In this document: positions 8,476-17,679 of the stretch, in pieces
How the letters are laid out: every line of letters begins with the position of its first letter
How positions within the stretch are numbered: the stretch's first letter is position 1
Origin: Streptomyces sp. MMG1121
GTDB lineage: Bacteria; Actinomycetota; Actinomycetes; Streptomycetales; Streptomycetaceae
Length of the DNA: 57,779 nt
Direction of reading: 5' to 3'
NCBI RefSeq assembly: GCF_001280015.1
Contig: NZ_LGDV01000204.1
Coordinates: 1-57,779 of the forward strand
The notes under the pieces: generated by a model
Told to the model about the DNA's origin: nothing
The model's database searches: none
Seen by the model: the letters and a program-made list of their open reading frames with translations, nothing else
Position numbers and translations under genes: made by a program

Positions 8476-9704
8476 AACGTGACTCCGCTCACTTCTTTCG
8501 TCTCCTGTGTCAGCGGCACTTCGGCCGTCAGCCGGAACCGGTCCGCGCCGACGCGCCCGGCCTGAAGCGTCCCGCCCACGACGGCCAGCCGCTCCCGCAG
8601 CCCGGCGAGGCCGGACCCCCCACCCCCGTCGGGGGTTCCGGCCACTCCGTCGTTCTCCACCGTCAGCACCACGCGCCCCTCCAGCACCTGAAGGCGCAAG
8701 GAACAGTGGCCCGGATCGCCGTGCCGCAGCACGTTGGTGGTGGCCTCGCGGACCACCCAGCCGAGCACGGACTGCACCTCGGCGGGCAGCCCCGCGGTCT
8801 GGGCGCCGACCTCGCAGTCGATCCCCGCGGCCGTCAACACGCCCTGCGCGCCGGCCAGTTCGACCCCGAGGTCGGCCTCGCGGTAGCCGCGTACGACGGC
8901 CCGCACCTCGCGCTGGGACTCCTGCGCGATGCGCTGCACCTCGACCATCTGCCCCACCGCCTCCGGCCGTCCGCGCCGGGCCAGTTGGACGGCCAGCTCG
9001 CTCTTGAGGGAGATGACGGAGAGGTTGCGCCCGAGGACGTCGTGCAGATCGCGCCCGAACCGCAGCCGCTCCTCGGCGACGGCGAGCCGGGCCCGGGTCT
9101 CGCGGGCCTCGTCCAGCTCGTACACGGAGTCGAGCAGCCAGACGGAGAAGAGGCAGGTGACGGCGAGGAATCCGGCGCACAGGAACACCAAGAACGCTCC
9201 GACCAGTGCGACGGGCCAGGGTACGCCCAGGGGCAGCGGGGCCAGGCCCGCGCCGGCGGCGAAGCCGGTGATGATCGCGAGCATGCGCCGTCGGCTGCGT
9301 ACCCCGAGCGTCAGCATGCCCCCGCCCCAGGACATCAGACCGCCCGCGACTGTGCCCACGGAGGCCCCGGTGCCCCTGCCGACGGCGCCGTACCGGTGCA
9401 CCGCGAGGACGGCCACCGTCAGGAGGACCGTGAAGGCGGCGAGCACCCACAGGGCCCGCACCGGCCGGGCACGCCGGCCTCGCGTCCAGTCCAGGGCCAG
9501 GGAGGAGGTCGCCGTGGTCACCACCGCGTGCACGGCGACGGCGGTGACCAGCCAGCCAGCGAGCCAGGACGGCACGTGCCCGACCGCGGGCAGTCCCACC
9601 CCGACGATCTCCACGACGGCGAAGAAGTAGAACGACCAGCGGGTGTACGTCTCCACCTGCTCCGGTCGGCTCTTGGCCCGCCACCAGCCGCGCGGCCCGC
9701 TCAT
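8472..9704 (-). CDS. HisKA_3 sensor histidine kinase
   Basis: About 410 aa. Several N-terminal membrane helices (roughly residues 20-170) with short loops and no large extracellular sensor domain, then a coiled linker and the dimerisation/phosphoacceptor motif FGRDLHDVLGRNLSVI, then an HATPase domain with EATTNVLRHG and GGSGLAGLRERL. I chose the ATG at 9704 (MSGPRGWW), preceded by GGGG repeats. ATGs a few codons upstream (9731) are also possible because of a short GGGGGATGC repeat. Partner of the overlapping response regulator. Confidence 0.9.
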   Translation of the reverse strand: MSGPRGWWRAKSRPEQVETYTRWSFYFFAVVEIVGVGLPAVGHVPSWLAGWLVTAVAVHAVVTTATSSLALDWTRGRRARPVRALWVLAAFTVLLTVAVLAVHRYGAVGRGTGASVGTVAGGLMSWGGGMLTLGVRSRRRMLAIITGFAAGAGLAPLPLGVPWPVALVGAFLVFLCAGFLAVTCLFSVWLLDSVYELDEARETRARLAVAEERLRFGRDLHDVLGRNLSVISLKSELAVQLARRGRPEAVGQMVEVQRIAQESQREVRAVVRGYREADLGVELAGAQGVLTAAGIDCEVGAQTAGLPAEVQSVLGWVVREATTNVLRHGDPGHCSLRLQVLEGRVVLTVENDGVAGTPDGGGGSGLAGLRERLAVVGGTLQAGRVGADRFRLTAEVPLTQETKEVSGVTL

Positions 9705-9750
9705 CCCCGCATCCCCCGCATCCCCCGTCATCCCCGTCACAGTCGGTACG

Positions 9751-10581
9751 TCACCGCCGCGGTTCCCAGCGGAACCACCGCCGTCCAGCAAACACCGCCA
9801 GGATCGCCCAGGCCAGCGCGGTCCCCAGGGCGCCGAGGGCCTCGTACCCGCTCAACTGGCCGGTCCATCCCCCGCGGACCAGCCGGATCGCCGGAGTCAG
9901 CGGCAGCAGTCCGCAGACGGAGGCGAGCCGCTCGGGCATGACCTCGGGCGGGAAGGTGATCCCGGAGCCGATCATCGTCACGAACATGATCGGCAGTGCG
10001 GTGACCTGCCCGCTCTCCACGGTCCGGGTCCAGGCCGCGGTGAGTGCGGCGAGCCCGGCGCTGGTCACGAGCCCGGCGACCAGCCCCGGCAGCAGCAGAT
10101 AGGGCGCCTTGGGCGCGCCCGTGTGCAGCAGCGCGGCGCAGGCGACGGACAGCACCACCGCCTGGGCGAGTCCGATGCCAACCGCGGGCAGCGCGGTGCC
10201 GGTGAGGATCTCGGCGTCGGAGAGTTCGCCGGTGCGCAGCCGCTTGAGGACGAGTTCCTCGCGGCGGGCGACGTAGGCGTTGACCAGCGAGCTGTAGACG
10301 GCGAAGAGGAAGGAGAAGCCGATCGCGGCCACCAGCAGGGTCGTGCCGATGCTCAGCCCGTGCTTCTTCAGATCGATCTGGTCGAGCGCCGGGCGCATGC
10401 TGAACGGCAGCAGCAGCGGCACGGCAAGCGCGGTGAACACGACTCCCCGGTTACGGCAGAGCAGGGCCAGCTCGGCCCGCCCCAGCGCCCGCAACCGGCG
10501 CCAGGCCGGCGCCCAGGCGCCCCCGGACCCGCTCAGGCGAACCGCCCTCGTCTCCCCGTGAGATGTCCCGGCCCCGCTCAT
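9751..10581 (-). CDS. ABC-2 type exporter permease
   Basis: 276 aa with about six hydrophobic helices and the ABC-2 layout: a long amphipathic N-terminus, a first helix (VVFTALAVPLLLPFSM), a pair near 80-110, and C-terminal helices around TALPIMFVTMIGSGITFPPEVMP, then LLPLTPAIRLVRGGWTG. The start overlaps the ATPase stop by 4 nt. It forms the membrane half of a drug- or peptide-type exporter; the substrate is unknown. Confidence 0.9.
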   Translation of the reverse strand: MSGAGTSHGETRAVRLSGSGGAWAPAWRRLRALGRAELALLCRNRGVVFTALAVPLLLPFSMRPALDQIDLKKHGLSIGTTLLVAAIGFSFLFAVYSSLVNAYVARREELVLKRLRTGELSDAEILTGTALPAVGIGLAQAVVLSVACAALLHTGAPKAPYLLLPGLVAGLVTSAGLAALTAAWTRTVESGQVTALPIMFVTMIGSGITFPPEVMPERLASVCGLLPLTPAIRLVRGGWTGQLSGYEALGALGTALAWAILAVFAGRRWFRWEPRR

Positions 10582-11522
10582 GCCGCCGTCTCCCGTGCCT
10601 GTTCGCGCGCGATCCCGAGGAACGCCTCCTCCAGCGAGGCGGAACGCACATCCAGGGCGCGCAGTTCGACCCCGGCCCGCTCGGCCCAGGTCAGCACGCC
10701 GGTCGCGGTCCGCTGCGGCTGCGTCGTGCGCAGCAGTACGCCGCTGCCCTCGCTCTCGTGCCCGCAGACGCCGAGTTCGGCCAGCGGCGGCAGATCGCCG
10801 AGGAAGTAGCCGTCGGGCAGTTCGAAGGACATCCGGGACGGCCGGCCGGCGGTGACCTGGGCCGGGGTGCCGCAGAGCGCGATCCGGCCCTCGTGCAGGA
10901 TCGCGAGCCGGTCGGCGAGGCCCTCGGCCTCCTCCAGATAGTGCGTGGTGAGCAGCACGGTGGTGCCCGCGTCGCGTAGCGCGCGCACCAACTCCCAGGT
11001 GTCCTGGCGGCCTTCCGCGTCGAGCCCGGTCGTCGGCTCGTCGAGGAAGAGCACCTCGGGGTCGCCGAGCAGGGCGAGCGCCAGGTCGAGCCGGCGCCGC
11101 TCACCGCCGGACAGCTGCTTGACCCGCACCGCGTGCTTGCCGGCGAGCCCCACCAGCTCCAGCACGTCCGCCTCCGGCCGCGCCCCGCTCGTGCACCCGG
11201 CCCACATGCGGGCGGTCTCGGCGACGGTCAGTTCGGCAGGGAATCCGCCCTCCTGGAGCATCACACCGGTGCGCGGCCGTACGGCGGCCCGCTCGCGGTA
11301 GGGGTCGTGGCCCAGGATCCGGATGCGGCCCGCGGCCGGTGCGGCGAGCCCCTCCAGCAGTTCGACCGTGGAGGTCTTGCCCGCGCCGTTGGTCCCCAGC
11401 AGGGCGAAGATCTCCCCGCGCGTCACGGAGAAGGAGATTCCGCGTACGGCCTCGAACCCGCCCCCGTAGACACGCTTGAGATCGGTGACCTCAATGACGT
11501 GTTCGTGTTCGTCGTAGTCCAT
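10578..11522 (-). CDS. ABC transporter ATP-binding protein (DrrA/NatA type)
   Basis: 314 aa. Walker A LGTNGAGKTSTVE near residue 42, Q-loop region MLQEGGFPAELTV, signature LSGGERRRLDLALALL, Walker B VLFLDEPTTGLD and the H-loop TTHYLEEAE. The C-terminal extension (RTATGVLTWAERAGVELRALDVRSASLEEAFL) is typical of DrrA-like drug-export ATPases. First gene of the exporter/two-component block, with 4-nt overlap to its permease. The preceding spacer to the tRNA hairpin is about 90 nt and must hold the promoter. Confidence 0.93.
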   Translation of the reverse strand: MDYDEHEHVIEVTDLKRVYGGGFEAVRGISFSVTRGEIFALLGTNGAGKTSTVELLEGLAAPAAGRIRILGHDPYRERAAVRPRTGVMLQEGGFPAELTVAETARMWAGCTSGARPEADVLELVGLAGKHAVRVKQLSGGERRRLDLALALLGDPEVLFLDEPTTGLDAEGRQDTWELVRALRDAGTTVLLTTHYLEEAEGLADRLAILHEGRIALCGTPAQVTAGRPSRMSFELPDGYFLGDLPPLAELGVCGHESEGSGVLLRTTQPQRTATGVLTWAERAGVELRALDVRSASLEEAFLGIAREQARETAA

Positions 11523-11610
11523 GGCACCAGAGTCCCGGCGGCCGGAGCGGTTCGGCAGTGCGCGGTGTCATCACCCGGCATGACAAATGTCAGAGAGTCA
11601 GGGATACGAA

Positions 11611-11640
11611 AAGACCCCGGTCCAGAAGGACCGGGGTCTT
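11611..11640 (-). terminator. terminator for tRNA-Gly(GCC) copy 2
   Basis: 13-bp perfect stem (AAGACCCCGGTCC / GGACCGGGGTCTT) with an AGAA loop, 7 nt beyond the 3' end of the tRNA on the minus strand. Confidence 0.8.
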
Positions 11641-11647
11641 ATTCCCG

Positions 11648-11720
11648 AGCGGACGACGAGGCTCGAACTCGCGACCTCAACCTTGGCAAGGTTGCGCTCT
11701 ACCAACTGAGCTACGTCCGC
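11648..11720 (-). tRNA. tRNA-Gly (GCC), second copy
   Basis: Sequence matches the first Gly(GCC) gene across the tRNA body; anticodon loop TTGCCAA. No CCA in the DNA. Confidence 0.95.
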
Positions 11721-11799
11721 ACTGCCTCCGACCGGCTCCCACCGATCGGTGCGAGCACCAGCCTACCTGATCCACAAGAGTGGTCGTGACCGGTGCCAG

Positions 11800-11871
11800 A
11801 GCGGGTGACAGGAATCGCACACTGCGCCTTCCCCCTGGAAGGAGGATGTTCTACTACTGAACTACACCCGC
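11800..11871 (-). tRNA. tRNA-Gly (UCC)
   Basis: Acceptor GCGGGTG, D arm GTTCAGTAGTAGAAC, anticodon stem TCCTC/GGGGA with loop CTTCCAG (anticodon UCC), T loop GATTC. Co-directional with tRNA-Gly(GCC) 80 nt away, possibly co-transcribed. Confidence 0.9.
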
Positions 11872-11990
11872 ATGGTCCTCGGGGTTTCGGCCTTTCGGCC
11901 TCGCCCCTCGGCGTGTCCCAGACATTAGCTGATCGAGTGGGGGGTTGCGCAAGTCGGTCCCCCTGCGCGGCCCGTACAGCCAAGTGCACG

Positions 11991-12022
11991 GCCCTCAGGG
12001 TCCGCTGACGGACCCTGAGGGC
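11991..12022 (-). terminator. terminator of the Lsr2-like gene
   Basis: Perfect 13-bp stem (GCCCTCAGGGTCC / GGACCCTGAGGGC), 6-nt loop, 15 nt past the stop codon. No U tract follows. Confidence 0.75.
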
Positions 12023-12037
12023 TGCCCCTTCGCGGGC

Positions 12038-12355
12038 TCACTGCGCGGCGCTGAAGGCCTCGTAGACCTTCTTGGGGATGCGTCCGCGGGCCGGAACGTC
12101 CATCTTGTTGGCCTGGGCCCAGGCGCGGACGGCCGCCGGGTCGGGGGCGACCTCCGTCTGCTTGTACGCCTTGCCGGACCGCGACCGCTTGCGGCCGGCC
12201 TCGACGTAGGGCGCGAGCGCCTTGCGCAGTTTCTTGGCGTTGGATGTGTTCAGGTCGATCTCGTACGACTTGCCGTCGAGTCCGAAGGCGATCGTTTCCG
12301 CCGCTTCCGAGCCGTCGATGTCGTCAAAGAGAGTGACCACGACCTTTTGCGCCAC
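12038..12355 (-). CDS. lsrL: Lsr2-like nucleoid-associated protein
   Basis: 105 aa. N-terminal Lsr2 oligomerisation domain (MAQKVVVTLFDDIDGSEAAETIAFGLDGKSYEIDL), then a linker rich in basic residues (GRKRSRSGK), and the C-terminal DNA-binding domain with the AT-hook-like RGR of VPARGRIPKKVYEAF. Lsr2 proteins bridge AT-rich DNA and silence horizontally acquired genes. Streptomyces carry two paralogues; the one next to purS corresponds to what has been called LsrL, by position. Its own upstream region is unusually AT-rich for this genome, which would fit autoregulation (inference). Confidence 0.92.
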   Translation of the reverse strand: MAQKVVVTLFDDIDGSEAAETIAFGLDGKSYEIDLNTSNAKKLRKALAPYVEAGRKRSRSGKAYKQTEVAPDPAAVRAWAQANKMDVPARGRIPKKVYEAFSAAQ

Positions 12356-12665
12356 GAATATCGGTCCCTTCGTGCGGCACGTCGATACAGCTCAACGCCG
12401 ATGACATGCCGAGTATCGGCTATTGCCAATTCATTTGTACAGTGCCCGGCAATGCAAAGTGAAGCCCGACTAAATCCGTCTGCGTGTCCCAGTGCAATAG
12501 ACGGACGGGGCGGACTGTGGAACTTTCCCAGAACTTTTCGCGACGGCACGGCTTCGACACCCGATCGTGATGCGCCTCACGTACTTTCCTCCAACTCTAC
12601 TCGCGTAGAAATTTTGTACGGGTAGTCTGAAGGAACCTGCTCAGCACCACACACCGGGAGTGCCA
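12356..12665. promoter_or_regulatory. AT-richer divergent intergenic region, lsrL / purS
   Basis: 310 bp without a gene. It holds the divergent promoters for lsrL and the purSQL operon. It contains several AT-rich tracts (for example near 12420-12475 and AGAAATTTTGTACGGG near 12606) that stand out from the flanking GC-rich DNA. I see no riboswitch and no clear -35/-10 pair that I would defend. Confidence 0.5.
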
Positions 12666-12938
12666 GTGGCACGCGTCGTAGTCGACGTCATGCTCAAGCC
12701 GGAGATCCTCGACCCCCAGGGCCAGGCGGTCCAGCGTGCGCTGCCGCGCCTGGGTTTCGACGGGATCTCGGATGTACGTCAGGGAAAGCGTTTCGAACTG
12801 GAAGTTGACGGGCCTGTCGACGAGGCCGCGCTCGCCCGCATCCACGATCTTGCGGAATCCTTCCTCGCCAACACCGTGATCGAGGACTTCACCGTCAAGG
12901 TGGAAGAGGGCGCGGAAGTCGCGGAGGCGGCCAAGTGA
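12666..12938 (+). CDS. purS: phosphoribosylformylglycinamidine synthase subunit PurS
   Basis: 90-aa small subunit that bridges PurL and PurQ in the three-part FGAM synthase. Starts [22 protein letters not shown] and continues with [13 protein letters not shown], as in the family. I place the start at GTG 12666 because GGGAG sits 5 nt upstream; a GTG at 12660 would overlap that ribosome site. First gene of a tightly overlapping operon. Confidence 0.95.
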   Translation: MARVVVDVMLKPEILDPQGQAVQRALPRLGFDGISDVRQGKRFELEVDGPVDEAALARIHDLAESFLANTVIEDFTVKVEEGAEVAEAAK

Positions 12939-13615
12939 CCGCTCGTATTGGCGTCGTCACTTTCCCCGGGAGCCTGGACGACCGGGACACCCGGCGCGCG
13001 ATCCGCCTCGCGGGCGCCGAACCGGTCGCCCTGTGGCACAAGGACAAGGACCTCCACCAGGTCGACGCCGTGGTGCTGCCCGGCGGTTTCTCCTACGGCG
13101 ACTATCTGCGGGCGGGTGCCATCTCCCGCTTCTCGCCGGTGATGGGGACGATCATCGAGCAGGCGAAGTCCGGCCTGCCGGTCCTCGGTATCTGCAACGG
13201 CTTCCAGGTGCTCACCGAGGCCCATCTCCTCCCGGGCGCGATGCTCGGCAACGACCACCTCCACTTCATCTGCCGCGACCAGAAGCTGCGGGTGGAGAAC
13301 GCGGAGACGGCCTGGACCGGTGATTACCGCGCCGGCCAGGAGATCCACATCCCGCTGAAGAACATGGACGGCCGGTACGTCGCCGACGACTACACGCTCG
13401 ACAAGCTGGAGGCGGAGGGGCGGGTCGTCTTCCGTTACGTCGACTTCAACCCCAACGGCTCGCTGCGGGACATCGCCGGCATCACCAACGAGGCGGGCAA
13501 CGTGGTCGGCCTCATGCCGCACCCCGAGCACGCCGTCGAGCCGCTGATCGGCACGGGCCGCACCGACGGCCTCCCCTTCTTCACCTCGATCCTCAAGAAG
13601 CTGGTCAACGCATGA
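12935..13615 (+). CDS. purQ: phosphoribosylformylglycinamidine synthase subunit PurQ (glutaminase)
   Basis: 226-aa class I glutamine amidotransferase supplying ammonia to PurL. Nucleophile Cys in [13 protein letters not shown] (about residue 87), oxyanion-strand [13 protein letters not shown] and C-terminal catalytic His/Glu in [13 protein letters not shown] start overlaps the purS stop (GTGA) and its own stop overlaps purL (ATGA), so the three subunits are coupled. Confidence 0.97.
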   Translation: MTARIGVVTFPGSLDDRDTRRAIRLAGAEPVALWHKDKDLHQVDAVVLPGGFSYGDYLRAGAISRFSPVMGTIIEQAKSGLPVLGICNGFQVLTEAHLLPGAMLGNDHLHFICRDQKLRVENAETAWTGDYRAGQEIHIPLKNMDGRYVADDYTLDKLEAEGRVVFRYVDFNPNGSLRDIAGITNEAGNVVGLMPHPEHAVEPLIGTGRTDGLPFFTSILKKLVNA

Positions 13616-15870
13616 GCCGGACGCCTCTGGACACGGTCGAGCACGCGGCCGCGACCCCCGACGTCGAGCTGCCCTGGGCCGAACTCGGCCTGAAGAAGGA
13701 CGAGTACGAGCGTGTGGTGGAGATCCTCGGCCGCCGCCCGACCGGCGCCGAACTCGCCATGTACTCGGTCATGTGGTCCGAGCACTGCTCGTACAAGTCC
13801 TCCAAGGTCCATCTGCGCCAGTTCGGCGAGAAGGCGCCCGAGAGCGACGCCCTGCTCGTCGGCATCGGCGAGAACGCGGGCGTCGTGGACGTCGGCCAGG
13901 GCTACGCGGTCACCTTCAAGGTCGAGTCGCACAACCACCCGTCGTACGTGGAGCCCTATCAGGGTGCGGCGACCGGTGTCGGCGGCATCGTCCGCGACAT
14001 CATCGCGATGGGCGCGCGCCCGGTCGCGGTGGTCGACCCGCTGCGCTTCGGCGCGGCCGACCACCCCGACACCAAGCGCGTCCTGCCGGGCGTCGTCGCG
14101 GGCATCGGCGGCTACGGCAACTGCCTGGGCCTGCCCAACATCGGCGGCGAAGTCGTCTTCGACTCCTGCTACCAGGGAAACCCGCTGGTCAACGCCGGTG
14201 CCATCGGCGTGATGCGGCACGAGGACATCCACCTCGCCAAGGCCTCCGGCGCGGGCAACAAGGTCATCCTCTACGGCGCCCGGACCGGCGGCGACGGCAT
14301 CGGCGGCGCCTCGATCCTGGCGAGCGAGACCTTCGACGACGCCAAGCCGTCGAAGCGCCCCGCGGTCCAGGTCGGTGACCCCTTCCAGGAGAAGCTCCTC
14401 ATCGAGTGCACCCTGGAGGCCTTCCGGGAGAAGCTGGTCGTCGGCATCCAGGACCTCGGCGCGGCGGGTCTGTCCTGCGCGACCAGCGAGCTGGCGTCGA
14501 ACGGCTCCGGCGGTATGCGCGTCACCCTGGACGACGTACCGCTGCGCGACTCGACCCTGTCTCCTGAGGAGATCCTCATGAGCGAGTCGCAGGAGCGCAT
14601 GTGCGCGGTCGTGGAGCCGGCGAAGGTCGACCGCTTCCTGGAGATCTGCGAGAAGTGGGACGTCATCGCCACGGTCATCGGCGAGGTGACGGACGGCGAC
14701 CGGCTTGAGATCTTCTGGCACGGCGGCAAGATCGTGGACGTCGACCCCCGCACGGTCGCGCACGACGGCCCGGTCTACGAGCGCCCGTACGCCCGCCCGG
14801 ACTGGCAGGACGCCCTCCAGTCGGACGACGCGAACAAGCTGCCCCGGCCGTCTTCGAGCGAGGAGCTCCGAGCCCAGGTCCTGAAGCTGGTCGGCTCCCC
14901 GAACCAGGCGTCCAAGAAGTGGATCACCCAGCAGTACGACCACTTCGTGCAGGGCAACACTGTGCTGGCCCAGCCGGAGGACTCCGGCATGATCCGCGTG
15001 GACGAGGAGACCGGCCTCGGGGTCGCGATCGCGACCGACGGCAACGGCCGTTACGCCAAGCTCGACCCGTACACGGGCGCGCAGCTGGCGCTGGCCGAGG
15101 CCTACCGGAACGTGGCGACGACGGGCGCGAAGCCGCTGGCCGTCTCGGACTGCCTGAACTTCGGCTCGCCCGAGGACCCGGCGGTGATGTGGCAGTTCGC
15201 GGAGGCCGTGCGCGGGCTGGCGGACGCCTGCCAGCAGCTCGGCACGCCCGTGACCGGCGGCAACGTGTCCTTGTACAACCAGACGGGCGAGGCGGCCATC
15301 CACCCCACCCCGGTGGTCGCGGTCCTCGGCGTGATCGACGACGTCGCCCGCCGCACCCCGGTCGCCTTCCAGGAGGAGGGCCAGCTGATCTACCTCCTCG
15401 GCGACACCCGCGAGGAGTTCGGCGGCTCGGCCTGGTCCCAGGTGGTCCACGACCACCTCGGCGGCCTGCCTCCGAAGGTCGACCTGGAACGTGAGCGCCT
15501 GCTGGCCGAGATCCTGATCTCCGCCTCCCGCGACGGCATGATCGACTCCGCGCACGACCTGTCCGACGGCGGTCTGGTCCAGGCCGTGGTCGAGTCCGCC
15601 CTGCTGGGCGGCAAGGGCGCGCGTCTGGTCGTCCCCGACGGCCTGGACGCCTTCACCTTCCTCCTCTCCGAGTCGGCCGGCCGCGCGATCGTCGCCGTGC
15701 CGCGCTCGGAGGAGGTCCGCTTCAACGACATGTGCGGCGCGCGGGGCCTGCCGGTGGCCCGCATCGGTGTCGTGGACGGTGAAGCGGTCGAGATCCAGGG
15801 CGAGTTCGCGCTGACCCTGGAGGAACTGCGCACGGCACACGAGGAGACGATCCCCGCGCTGCTGGCGTAG
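13612..15870 (+). CDS. purL: phosphoribosylformylglycinamidine synthase subunit PurL
   Basis: 752-aa ATP-dependent synthase subunit (small-PurL type, needing PurS and PurQ), step four of purine synthesis. Features in order: [12 protein letters not shown] near residue 55, KVESHNHPS near 105, [31 protein letters not shown], and the second AIRS-like half with [12 protein letters not shown] and [10 protein letters not shown]. Length and layout are normal. Stop at 15870, followed by a GC hairpin. Confidence 0.97.
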   Translation: MSRTPLDTVEHAAATPDVELPWAELGLKKDEYERVVEILGRRPTGAELAMYSVMWSEHCSYKSSKVHLRQFGEKAPESDALLVGIGENAGVVDVGQGYAVTFKVESHNHPSYVEPYQGAATGVGGIVRDIIAMGARPVAVVDPLRFGAADHPDTKRVLPGVVAGIGGYGNCLGLPNIGGEVVFDSCYQGNPLVNAGAIGVMRHEDIHLAKASGAGNKVILYGARTGGDGIGGASILASETFDDAKPSKRPAVQVGDPFQEKLLIECTLEAFREKLVVGIQDLGAAGLSCATSELASNGSGGMRVTLDDVPLRDSTLSPEEILMSESQERMCAVVEPAKVDRFLEICEKWDVIATVIGEVTDGDRLEIFWHGGKIVDVDPRTVAHDGPVYERPYARPDWQDALQSDDANKLPRPSSSEELRAQVLKLVGSPNQASKKWITQQYDHFVQGNTVLAQPEDSGMIRVDEETGLGVAIATDGNGRYAKLDPYTGAQLALAEAYRNVATTGAKPLAVSDCLNFGSPEDPAVMWQFAEAVRGLADACQQLGTPVTGGNVSLYNQTGEAAIHPTPVVAVLGVIDDVARRTPVAFQEEGQLIYLLGDTREEFGGSAWSQVVHDHLGGLPPKVDLERERLLAEILISASRDGMIDSAHDLSDGGLVQAVVESALLGGKGARLVVPDGLDAFTFLLSESAGRAIVAVPRSEEVRFNDMCGARGLPVARIGVVDGEAVEIQGEFALTLEELRTAHEETIPALLA

Positions 15871-15889
15871 TCCCTCGAACGACGGTGCA

Positions 15890-15923
15890 GGCCCCGCCCG
15901 GTGATCGGCTTCCGGGCGGGGCC
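15890..15923 (+). terminator. purSQL terminator-like hairpin
   Basis: 12-bp perfect stem (GGCCCCGCCCGG / CCGGGCGGGGCC) with a 10-nt loop, 19 nt after purL. There is no T run, as is common in this GC-rich group. Confidence 0.6.
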
Positions 15924-15952
15924 CGCTGCCGGGCCGGGTCGGTTCGGCGGAC

Positions 15953-16141
15953 GTGGTTCTTGAGGATCTGCGTGTCGGGTTCGATGCCGACCGGGGCGAC
16001 GTCCACGCCCTCCCGGCGACCGGCAACGCCCCCTCGTACGGCATCTGCACAACCCTCGGTTTCCGGCTCGCCGGCGACCGGGACGTGGACTTCGCCGGCC
16101 GGGTCGTCCACGGCGACCACTGGGTCTTTCCCACCCCATAG
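15953..16141 (+). pseudogene. C-terminal remnant of a GNAT acetyltransferase
   Basis: The 62-codon frame reads ...DVHALPATGNAPSYGICTTLGFRLAGDRDVDF...GDHWVFPTP. N-x-PS-x-x-I-C-x-x-L-GF followed by a D-W-like end is the C-terminal acetyl-CoA fold of GNAT proteins. The N-terminal two-thirds is missing: upstream is the purL terminator. It is probably a decayed gene, or less likely a short unrelated ORF. Confidence 0.5.
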
Positions 16142-16150
16142 GCTCACCCC

Positions 16151-16948
16151 ATGTCTCCGGCCAAGAAGCGTGCCCGCAGCTACGACCCCGCCAAGACCCG
16201 CGCCGCCGTCCTCGCCCAGCTCGGCAACGCGAGGGAGGCCGTCGGGGGCCTCAGCGCCGAGCAACTCGCCCTGCCCACGCGGCTCGGCGCCTGGACCGTA
16301 CGCGATCTGGTCGCGCACATCGGCATGGCCGTCACCGCCGTCCCCCGCTCCCTCGACCGGCCGGCCCCGCCCCGGCAGAGCGTGACCGTCGAGCAGTGGC
16401 CCTTCGCCACCGCCGCCAACGCCTCCGCGATCGACGAGTTCACCCGGGGCCTCACCGACCGGCACCCCGACCTCGACGCCTACCTCGCCGACGTCGACGC
16501 GTCCCTGCGCACACTGCTCGACGCACACCCCGGCAGCCGGCTGCTGGAGACCAACGCGGGCGCGCTGCCCCTGGACGACTACCTCGTCACCCGGGCCGTC
16601 GAACTCGTCGTCCACACCGACGACCTCAACGCCGCCGTCCCCGGCCTGGACGTGCCGTACGACCGCCGGGCCCTGGCCGCCGCCACCCGGCTGCTCGCCG
16701 ACGCCCTCGCCGTGAAGGCGCCCGGCGGCTCCACCGAGGTGCGGGTGCCGCCGTACGCCGTCGTGCAGTGCGTGGAAGGCCCCCGGCACACCCGCGGCAC
16801 CCCGCCGAACGTCGTGGAGACCGACCCCCTGACCTGGATCCGGCTCGCCACCGGCCGCGTCGGCTGGAAGGACGCCCTGGCGGAGGCCAAGGTGAGCGCC
16901 AGCGGGGAGCGGGCGGACATCGGGGCACTGCTGCCGCTGATGTCGTAG
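16151..16948 (+). CDS. maleylpyruvate isomerase family mycothiol-dependent enzyme
   Basis: 265 aa. N-terminal DinB-like four-helix domain with TRLGAWTVRDLVAHIGMAV (metal-binding His of the family) and TRAVELVVHTDDLNAAV carrying the second His/Asp site, then a C-terminal SCP2-like domain (TWIRLATGRVGW...). Family members use mycothiol, the actinobacterial thiol, in isomerase or transferase reactions. The specific substrate is unknown. ATG start at 16151 is close to the GNAT remnant; the gene is co-directional with purL and purF but separated by hairpins. Confidence 0.85.
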   Translation: MSPAKKRARSYDPAKTRAAVLAQLGNAREAVGGLSAEQLALPTRLGAWTVRDLVAHIGMAVTAVPRSLDRPAPPRQSVTVEQWPFATAANASAIDEFTRGLTDRHPDLDAYLADVDASLRTLLDAHPGSRLLETNAGALPLDDYLVTRAVELVVHTDDLNAAVPGLDVPYDRRALAAATRLLADALAVKAPGGSTEVRVPPYAVVQCVEGPRHTRGTPPNVVETDPLTWIRLATGRVGWKDALAEAKVSASGERADIGALLPLMS

Positions 16949-16983
16949 CGGAACCGGCAGGACCGGTCCGGCGTCGAATCGCT

Positions 16984-17466
16984 ATGAACCGGTACAAGCA
17001 ACGCATGATCCTCGCACCCGCGGCCGCCGTGCTCGTCGCGGTCTCGGTGGCGTGCGGCACCGGGAAGGCGGACAGTGGTCCGGTGAATTCCCCACAGCCG
17101 GTGGCGGGCAGTCCCCAGCAGCCGGTGACCGGCATCGACTGGCGGGTCGACGGCCTCACCGTCGGCGGTACGACCCGGCACGCGCCCGCCGTCGCCCGGC
17201 TGCGCATCGACGCGGACGGCAAGGCAGCCGGCAACCTCGGCTGCAACCAGTTCAGCGCCCGGGCCACCGTGCACGGCGACCGGGTCACCTTCGGTGACCT
17301 GCGCACGACCCGGATGGCCTGCGCGCCGGAGCGCATGGACTTCGAGCGCGCCCTCGCCCGCGCACTGACCACCGGCACGCTCGTCGCCAGGACCGACCAC
17401 GGCACGCTGACGCTCACCGACGGCGACGGCGACCGCGTGCACCTCAGCCGGCAGAGCCCCGGTTGA
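16984..17466 (+). CDS. META/HslJ-domain exported protein, possible lipoprotein
   Basis: 160 aa. Basic N-terminus (MNRYKQR), a hydrophobic stretch and Cys near residue 24 (VAVSVACGTG). The residue at -3 is Ser, so the lipobox is imperfect, and lipidation is uncertain. The mature part is one META domain: GIDWRVDGL, then a core GNLGCNQFSARATVHGDRV and TTRMACAPERMDFE, with two cysteines that may pair. HslJ-like proteins are envelope stress proteins, but no reaction is established. Confidence 0.8.
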   Translation: MNRYKQRMILAPAAAVLVAVSVACGTGKADSGPVNSPQPVAGSPQQPVTGIDWRVDGLTVGGTTRHAPAVARLRIDADGKAAGNLGCNQFSARATVHGDRVTFGDLRTTRMACAPERMDFERALARALTTGTLVARTDHGTLTLTDGDGDRVHLSRQSPG

Positions 17467-17642
17467 CGTCCCGCACGGTGTGCGACACCTCACTCGCGCA
17501 GCGGGCAAACCCACCCGTGGGCGACGCCCCGCGACCCTGCGCCGACCGCCCCGGAACCCGCGCTACCGCGCTGACCAGGGCAAACGAAGAAACCGACAAG
17601 GTGATCCGTACGGCCTGATCCGTTACGGTCGCGTATCCCCAA

Positions 17643-17672
17643 TTCGGACCAGTGGTCGACCTCGCCTACACT
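17643..17672 (+). promoter_or_regulatory. candidate purF promoter, leaderless transcript
   Basis: -35-like TTCGGA (17643-17648), 18-nt spacer and -10-like TACACT (17667-17672). Only 7 nt separate the -10 from the GTG of purF, and no ribosome site is visible. Transcription would therefore begin at or next to the start codon. Inference from spacing only. Confidence 0.55.
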
Positions 17673-17679
17673 CGGTGGC

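Noticed and set aside
9643..10809. Plus-strand frame across the exporter permease
   Set aside because: Antisense shadow; the ABC-2 permease on the minus strand has clear helices and overlap coupling.
13435..16134. 899-codon minus-strand frame across purQ-purL
   Set aside because: Shadow of purL; no domain and strongly biased Val/Gly/Arg/Leu composition.
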